Positions 5,318-8,415 of a stretch of 8,415 bases of DNA are shown piece by piece; position 1 is the first letter of the stretch, and each line of letters begins with the position of its first letter. Source of the stretch: CAZHMB01 sp964533515 (lineage in GTDB: Archaea; Nanobdellota; Nanobdellia; Pacearchaeales; GW2011-AR1); contig CAZHMB010000026.1 of the NCBI GenBank assembly GCA_964533515.1, positions 1 to 8,415 of the forward strand, given 5' to 3'. Both the position numbers and the translations under genes were made by a program. The notes under the pieces are model-generated. The model was not told the DNA's origin and searched no databases. It saw only the letters and a program-made list of their open reading frames with translations.

Positions 5318-5635
5318 TTAAGCATTACTTGAACCATCAGCATCTCTTTCTGTATTTTCGCATTTTTTACATTTAAACAAATATACACTTGTCTCATCAC
5401 CATAGAATATTCCCAAATCAACAACTTCTGCAAATTCGTGTCCGCACTTTTTACATACATGTGGAAATCCTTGGTCAAAATCATCTTTTTCAGCCACGCC
5501 TTCCCCTTTCTTTATTTGTTCTTTAATTTTTTCTTTAGCTAATATTGGTTTTGCTTGTGTAATAAAACCGCAGCCACATCTAGCAAGGTTGTCTTTTATT
5601 ACTAAAGGCTTGCCACATTTGTCACAAAATTCCAT
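5318..5635 (-). CDS. tfs: TFS-like transcript cleavage factor (RNA polymerase subunit M family)
   Basis: This 105-residue protein has two zinc ribbons: N-terminal CxxC...CxC (C4, C7, C20, C22) like the RPB9/TFIIS N-ribbon, and C-terminal CxxC...CxxC (C61, C64, C89, C92). The C-ribbon contains the acidic pair DE (80-81, in YGDETSVY), the residues that in TFIIS/TFS reach into the polymerase active site and stimulate cleavage of backtracked RNA. Length and domain order match archaeal TFS (about 105-110 residues). The linker (about 30-58) is short and charged. Archaea often have extra TFS paralogues, some inhibitory, so this might not be the main one. The residue before GDE is Y rather than the usual R-A/R-S context. 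It is convergent with the HExxH gene, seven bases apart. ATG 5635 fits the TATA 26 bases upstream. Confidence 0.75.
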   Translation of the reverse strand: MEFCDKCGKPLVIKDNLARCGCGFITQAKPILAKEKIKEQIKKGEGVAEKDDFDQGFPHVCKKCGHEFAEVVDLGIFYGDETSVYLFKCKKCENTERDADGSSNA

Positions 5636-5656
5636 AAAGAATTATCGAAAAAACTG

Positions 5657-5665
5657 CTTTTAAAG
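5657..5665 (-). promoter_or_regulatory. TATA box for the TFS-like gene
   Basis: CTTTAAAAG on the minus strand is centred 26 bases before ATG 5635, predicting a leaderless transcript. Confidence 0.5.
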
Positions 5666-5764
5666 TTAATCTGCCGTCATCAAAAGGTTTTTAAGCTTAT
5701 AAACTCTCAAGATTTTAAGTTAACCGAACAAATGGTTGATTTTCTCTAAAAATAAAAACAAAAG

Positions 5765-5772
5765 TTTTATAA
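5765..5772 (+). promoter_or_regulatory. TATA box for the HTH_10 regulator
   Basis: TTTTATAA is centred about 26.5 bases before ATG 5795, so the mRNA should be leaderless. A palindromic element fills the space between this box and the start codon. Confidence 0.55.
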
Positions 5773-5780
5773 TCCTTGGA

Positions 5781-5794
5781 GCGTACTATTACGT
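5781..5794. promoter_or_regulatory. Candidate operator, copy 1 (autoregulation site)
   Basis: GCGTACTATTACGT is an imperfect palindrome matching 12 of 14 bases of the perfect palindrome at 6442-6455. It ends at the base before ATG 5795, covering about -14 to -1 of the predicted leaderless transcript. Protein bound here would block RNA polymerase loading, which suggests negative autoregulation. Confidence 0.55.
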
Positions 5795-6442
5795 ATGTGG
5801 ATATTAAAGATTAAAGTTTATAATGAATCTAATTTTTTGAATCAACTTGCTAGAAAGTATGGTCTAGTTATCTATGGTTATCCCTTAAACTCTTTTTTTA
5901 AGGGGAGAAGATATTATGTTACTGTTGCTGGGAAACCTCTTGGTGAAGAAAAAAATAAAAAAAGCTTTTTTAAGTCTTTGAAAAAAATTAAACAAATAAT
6001 TAATCTAGAGGTTCATGAGGATTTCGGTATTATGACTGTTGAACAGCCCATACAAATAAAAGATCTCTATGCGCCAGAAATTATTTATATTGAGCCCATT
6101 AAAGTTACTCCGGATTCTTATCAAATTTATAATATCGGGTGTTGGGATAGAAAACCTCTTGAAAAAATAATAAATTTAAAAGTCCCAAATTTGAAGGTTG
6201 AGATATTAAAGTTTAAACAGGAAAAAATTAAGAATATTTCTATTTCAAAAGTCGCTCCTGAATTGACGGATAAACAAATGAATTCCTTTGAAACAGCATT
6301 TAATTCGGGCTACTACGAATTCCCTAGGAAAATTGATTTAGAAAAAATGGCGAAAATAAAAAAGATTTCTATATCTACTTTTCAAGCACATTTAAGAAAG
6401 GCAGAGAAAAAGATAATGGAATTCTTCTTTAAACATAGGTAG
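5795..6442 (+). CDS. HTH_10 (bacterio-opsin-activator-type) transcriptional regulator
   Basis: This 215-residue protein has a C-terminal HTH_10 domain (about 156-211): LTDKQ, then FNSGYYEFPRKIDLEKMAK, then the recognition-helix region SISTFQAHLRKAEKKI. This is the classic arrangement of Bat-type archaeal activators. The N-terminal 150 residues form a mixed alpha/beta region of no family I recognise and probably sense a ligand or mediate dimerisation; there is one cysteine (116, in IGCWDRK). ATG 5795 is supported by a TATA box about 26 bases upstream. Two 14-bp palindrome-like elements flank the gene exactly, one ending at the start codon and one beginning on the last base of the stop codon, directly ahead of the next operon's promoter. 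Autoregulation plus control of the downstream operon is a strong inference. Confidence 0.8.
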   Translation: MWILKIKVYNESNFLNQLARKYGLVIYGYPLNSFFKGRRYYVTVAGKPLGEEKNKKSFFKSLKKIKQIINLEVHEDFGIMTVEQPIQIKDLYAPEIIYIEPIKVTPDSYQIYNIGCWDRKPLEKIINLKVPNLKVEILKFKQEKIKNISISKVAPELTDKQMNSFETAFNSGYYEFPRKIDLEKMAKIKKISISTFQAHLRKAEKKIMEFFFKHR

Positions 6443-6455
6443 CGTAATATTACGC
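6442..6455. promoter_or_regulatory. Candidate operator, copy 2 (perfect 14-bp palindrome)
   Basis: GCGTAATATTACGC is a perfect inverted repeat starting on the G of the regulator's TAG stop. It lies directly upstream of the TATA box at 6461-6469, at about -51 to -38 of the downstream operon, where archaeal activators typically bind next to the BRE. It is near-identical to the element at 5781-5794. Confidence 0.65.
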
Positions 6456-6460
6456 CTAAA

Positions 6461-6469
6461 ATTATATTA
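6461..6469 (+). promoter_or_regulatory. TATA box for the unknown four-ORF operon
   Basis: ATTATATTA, preceded by AAA, is centred about 27.5 bases before ATG 6493. The spacing is slightly longer than at the other starts here and may leave a 1-2 base leader. Confidence 0.45.
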
Positions 6470-6492
6470 GGTGGTTTTGGTGCTATCTGGAT

Positions 6493-6579
6493 ATGGTAAT
6501 AGAATACTATAAGCAGGTAAAATATGAGAAACCAGATACAACGATAGCTTTAGCTGTATTAAAATTGATTCCAAGTTAA
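6493..6579 (+). CDS. 28-residue ORF at the head of the unknown operon
   Basis: The ORF encodes MVIEYYKQVKYEKPDTTIAL and a short hydrophobic end, LAVLKLIPS. Its ATG is the first codon after the predicted promoter, so ribosomes loading on a leaderless mRNA would translate it. Its TAA stop overlaps the next ATG (TAATG), the geometry of translational coupling. It may be a real micropeptide, a regulatory leader peptide, or the 5' remnant of a longer decayed gene. There is no family match I can name. The stretch between the palindrome at 6442-6455 and this ORF contains only the promoter. Confidence 0.35.
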   Translation: MVIEYYKQVKYEKPDTTIALAVLKLIPS

Positions 6580-7035
6580 TGGGAGGCAAGTGGAGCTATT
6601 GGGGGTAATATATCTCCAGTAGATAGTTTAGAAGAATACAAGAGAGAAATATCTGCTGTTAAGGTTAATGTAAGGAATGACGAGGGGCGGATAAAATCTC
6701 TTGACTTTGCGTTGGAAGGAGATATATTTGAGATGTTTTTTGGGAAAAGGCCGTCTTCAATAAATTTTACTCAATGCCCGATGAGTGCTGTTGAGTCTTC
6801 TTTGGTAAAGGCTGTTCGTGACCATGGATGTTGTTTTCGGTTGAGTGTTCAGCATCCTTATAATGTAACTGACAAAAGAAAAAATAGAGTTAGGGGAGAG
6901 GCTAATTTTTATATAAATTCCGGAAGAAGAGACAATGAAATATTATTATCTTGGTATAGTCCCGAAGATGGAAAGAGCCTGATGTCCTTGAGAAGAAAAT
7001 TTAGAGAAGCTGGTTTAGTGGAGGCAAGAAGATAA
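6579..7035 (+). CDS. Unrecognised ORF, apparently interrupted by a +1 shift at a G5 run
   Basis: The long frame ending at 7035 stays open back to the stop at 6577-6579 but has no ATG or GTG. Its only standard start is TTG 6714-side codon at 6712, which would cut off clearly coding-like sequence (SPVDSLEEYKREISAVKV). ATG 6579, coupled to the previous stop as TAATG, reads nine codons in another frame and hits TAA after GGGGG (6601-6605). Removing one G joins both into a 151-residue protein starting MGGKWSYWGNISPVDSL. An alternative is ATT 6598 as a rare start, 11 bases after the GGGAGG at 6581-6586. The protein has a charged N-terminal half, CPMSAVESSLVKAVRDHGCC near the middle and ends GLVEARR. 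I do not recognise the family. Confidence 0.45.
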
Positions 7036-7043
7036 GATGGCAA
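7012..7043 (+). repeat. 32-base intercistronic repeat, copy 1
   Basis: This spans the last codons of one gene (GLVEARR plus TAA), one spacer base and the first codons of the next (ATGGCAA). It differs from the copy at 7400-7431 at two positions only. It contains GGAGG (7020-7024), 12 bases before the next ATG, so it doubles as a ribosome binding site. Confidence 0.7.
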
Positions 7044-7423
7044 GACAATTAATTCCTAGATTAGACCCTCCATTAGAAGAACTTCCTCGTGTCGCAGTTC
7101 ATACACCTACATTTGAGGAATTCAGGGAATTAATGGAGGTCTACGAGGTCGGAGGATTTCTATGGCACTCCGGAGATCTTCCTACAAGGAGGTTGGAGCT
7201 CTTTGGTCCTTCATCTTCAAGAAGTCTTTGTGTTGGTGCTGGAATAATACTAGGGTTAGGAGCAACAAATTATTCCTTTGGGCGTTTGGATCGGATTGAT
7301 TTTGAGAAAAGAGGTTTTTCAATTTATACCCCTGAGCAATTCTATGAGAAACAGGAGATAAGCCAAAAAGATGTTAGACAAATAAATGATTACTTTGAAG
7401 GATTAGTGGAGGCAAGAAGATAA
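7037..7423 (+). CDS. Unrecognised 128-residue protein of the HTH_10-linked operon
   Basis: This is an intact frame beginning MARQLIPRLDPPLEELPRV. A helical segment (FEEFRELMEVYEVGGFLW, about 26-43) is followed by a hydrophobic glycine-rich stretch (CVGAGIILGLGATNYSFG, about 65-82), too short and polar-flanked to be a confident membrane span. The C-terminal region is charged and ends GLVEARR, the same last seven residues as the preceding ORF. The start is secured by GGAGG 12 bases upstream and by a one-base gap from the previous stop. The family is not recognised. Its position as the middle gene of a compact operon behind a dedicated regulator suggests the three products work together, but no biochemical role can be read from the sequence. 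Confidence 0.65.
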   Translation: MARQLIPRLDPPLEELPRVAVHTPTFEEFRELMEVYEVGGFLWHSGDLPTRRLELFGPSSSRSLCVGAGIILGLGATNYSFGRLDRIDFEKRGFSIYTPEQFYEKQEISQKDVRQINDYFEGLVEARR

Positions 7424-7431
7424 TATGGCAA
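7400..7431 (+). repeat. 32-base intercistronic repeat, copy 2
   Basis: This is the same unit as 7012-7043: codons for GLVEARR, the stop, one spacer base, and ATGGCAA of the following gene, with GGAGG at 7409-7413. The high identity at the DNA level, including the spacer arrangement, points to duplication or recombination at gene junctions rather than protein constraint alone. Confidence 0.7.
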
Positions 7432-7803
7432 AATATCAAGCAGAATATTTAGTTGAAGAAAAGAATTTCGAACCTTTAACTCATGGATGGATATTTGGGG
7501 GATATAAGAAAGAAAGTAAAGAGATTACCTCTTAGAATTGCGGATTTTACCGAAGATAATATACTTGAATTCACAGATTGGCTTTTTCAATTGATGAGGG
7601 AAGGAACCAAAAAATGGGAGACCCCATTAAAGGCAAGACCGCTTGATGTAAGACATGATTTGGTTGAAATAAGAGAACTTGAACAACTTCTTGAACAAGC
7701 AATACCCAATTATCGCGTCTTTTTAAAACAACAAGATGTCTGGGGAAATTTTGCTTTAGATAAAAAGCATCAACTATCTTTTGTTCCTCAAAAATATCAT
7801 TAA
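7425..7803 (+). CDS. Unrecognised ORF, apparently interrupted by a +1 shift at a G5 run
   Basis: ATG 7425 has the same start context as the gene before it (GGAGG 12 bases upstream, ATGGCAA) but its frame ends at TAG 7533-7535 after 36 codons. The long frame ending at 7803 begins at ATG 7483, inside that ORF and without a ribosome binding site. Removing one G from GGGGG (7497-7501) joins them into a 125-residue protein reading MAKYQAEYLVEEKNFEPLTH, then GWIFGDIRKKVKRLPLRI. If there is no shift, the gene is 7483-7803 (106 residues). The product is mostly helical, with a tryptophan-rich middle (LEFTDWLFQLM and TKKWETP) and a leucine/glutamate heptad-like helix (LVEIRELEQLLEQ). No family is recognised. 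The next promoter starts directly after the stop. Confidence 0.45.
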
Positions 7804-7805
7804 TC

Positions 7806-7813
7806 TTATAAAT
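7806..7813 (+). promoter_or_regulatory. TATA box for the second HExxH gene and kae1
   Basis: TTATAAAT, three bases after the stop of the preceding gene, is centred about 24.5 bases before ATG 7834. This predicts a leaderless bicistronic mRNA carrying the HExxH gene and kae1. Confidence 0.5.
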
Positions 7814-7833
7814 AGTTTTTCTTTTGATATGTC

Positions 7834-8235
7834 ATGTTAAAACAGAGAGATAATTATCAAAAAATTGTCAATGAACTAATTGAAAAAAGTTTTCCAGAAT
7901 TAGGAAATTGGGAGATTAAAGTCACTGAGAAAGATTTGGGAAATTTCAAAGGTAAGATTAAATTTTATCCTTGGGAGAAGTGTATTTTTGTAGATACTAA
8001 AGTAAGAAAAACTCATCCCAGATTAGGAATAATCGGTTTGCTTGTGCATGAGCTTTGTCATTTTTCAATATTTAAAAAGAATAATTGGGGGTGGTTTAAG
8101 GTTAATTTTGATTATCTTTGTTACTCCTTATCAAAAGATTATAGGAAAAGGGTTGAAGGAGAAGTAGAAAAAATGATACTTGAAAAAGGTTATAAAAAGG
8201 AAAATAAAATTTTACATAATATAAAAAAATGGTGA
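7834..8235 (+). CDS. HExxH zinc metalloprotease-like protein, paralogue 2
   Basis: This 133-residue paralogue of the protein at 4870-5310 shares NxxKIVxxLIEKSFPEL at the N-terminus, HELCH (72-76) and the terminal KW. The third-ligand helix is RVEGEVEKMILEKGY (106-120): an acidic residue is kept but the ERETD pattern of paralogue 1 is changed, with E in place of the final D. The segment between motif and helix is aromatic (WGWFKVNFDYLCYSL) and might associate with a membrane, although it is broken by charged residues. DNA identity with paralogue 1 is high over the first 60 bases of coding sequence, suggesting fairly recent duplication. It overlaps kae1 by seven bases (ATGGTGA), so the two are co-transcribed. 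Substrate unknown. Confidence 0.72.
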   Translation: MLKQRDNYQKIVNELIEKSFPELGNWEIKVTEKDLGNFKGKIKFYPWEKCIFVDTKVRKTHPRLGIIGLLVHELCHFSIFKKNNWGWFKVNFDYLCYSLSKDYRKRVEGEVEKMILEKGYKKENKILHNIKKW

Positions 8236-8415
8236 CAGTATTAGGAATTGAATCAACAGCGCATACTTTTGGAATTGGAATTGTTCGCGACGGTAAAATT
8301 ATTGCTAACAAAAAAAAGATGTATACTACTGAATCTGGAGGAATTGTTCCGAATGATTCTGCCGAGCACCATTGTAATTGTAAATGGGAAGTTTATTTTG
8401 AAGCTCTTGTTGAAG
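8229..8415 (+). CDS. kae1: Kae1 (KEOPS complex t6A transferase subunit), N-terminal part
   Basis: The first 62 codons read MVTVLGIESTAHTFGIGIV, a charged strand, then ESGGIVPNDSAEHH. This is the ASKHA-fold N-terminus of archaeal Kae1 (Kae1/TsaD/Qri7 family), where GIEGTAHTxGIGIV and GGIxPxxAAEHH are near-invariant. Kae1 transfers the threonylcarbamoyl group onto A37 of ANN-decoding tRNAs within the KEOPS complex in the cytoplasm. Here GIEG is GIES and EAAEHH is DSAEHH, followed by an unusual CNCKW. The gene is cut by the window edge, so the HxxxH metal-binding motif and any C-terminal Bud32 kinase fusion cannot be checked. ATG 8229 overlaps the stop of the HExxH gene; GTG 8232 is an alternative start. 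Confidence 0.9.
   Translation, partial: MVTVLGIESTAHTFGIGIVRDGKIIANKKKMYTTESGGIVPNDSAEHHCNCKWEVYFEALVE

Noticed and set aside
5263..5484. Minus-strand frame overlapping the TFS-like gene in another phase
   Set aside because: The zinc-ribbon frame is clearly the coding one, with all eight cysteines in register.
8102..8311. Minus-strand frame across the HExxH/kae1 junction
   Set aside because: Kae1 and HELCH frames on the plus strand are well supported, and nothing supports transcription in this direction.
1..8415. CRISPR arrays, insertion sequences or transposase genes
   Set aside because: No regularly spaced repeats and no transposase or Cas motifs were seen. The only clear direct repeat is the 32-base gene-junction pair.

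Overview
The window looks like a piece of the chromosome of a small-genome archaeon, most likely a DPANN lineage (Woesearchaeota/Pacearchaeota-like). The evidence is a partial Kae1 gene with the archaeal N-terminus, a two-zinc-ribbon TFS-type transcription factor, a regulator with a bacterio-opsin-activator HTH_10 domain, archaeal TATA boxes centred about 24-28 bases before start codons (so mostly leaderless mRNAs), and an AT-rich, lysine-rich coding style. The lineage is an inference; the archaeal assignment is strong.

Layout. (1) Positions 1-2726, minus strand: a tightly overlapping operon for a type IV secretion/conjugation-like envelope machine. In transcription order it holds a small zinc-ribbon protein, a VirB2/TrbC-like pilin, a secreted or anchored cysteine-containing protein, a VirB6-like polytopic membrane protein, and a PrgI-VirB4-type protein that runs off the left edge. 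(2) 2808-3161, plus strand: a divergent leaderless transcript with a 44-residue helical protein overlapping a ribbon-helix-helix-like protein. (3) 3191-3350: a GC-rich island with four consecutive hairpins in front of a DUF192 gene, either a 5' leader or an independent ncRNA. (4) 3709-3995: a strong promoter, a near-ideal Shine-Dalgarno and a 55-residue lysine-tailed basic protein, ending in a T-rich terminator. (5) 4025-5310: two genes diverging from one palindromic TATA box, an unrecognised acidic protein (minus) and an HExxH metalloprotease-like protein (plus). (6) 5318-5635, minus: TFS-like factor. (7) 5765-7803, plus: an HTH_10 regulator bracketed by two near-identical 14-bp palindromic elements. 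The second lies just upstream of the TATA box of a compact operon of four unrecognised ORFs, two of which appear to be broken by a +1 shift at GGGGG runs. (8) 7806-8415, plus: a second, paralogous HExxH protein overlapping the start of kae1, which is cut by the right edge.

How it fits together. The left third is a coherent secretion/conjugation-like module. The 5765-7803 block reads as a self-contained regulator-plus-target cassette inserted, together with the TFS gene, between two paralogous metalloprotease genes. The best candidates for something undescribed are this cassette, the structured RNA at 3191-3350, and the DPANN secretion-like operon.
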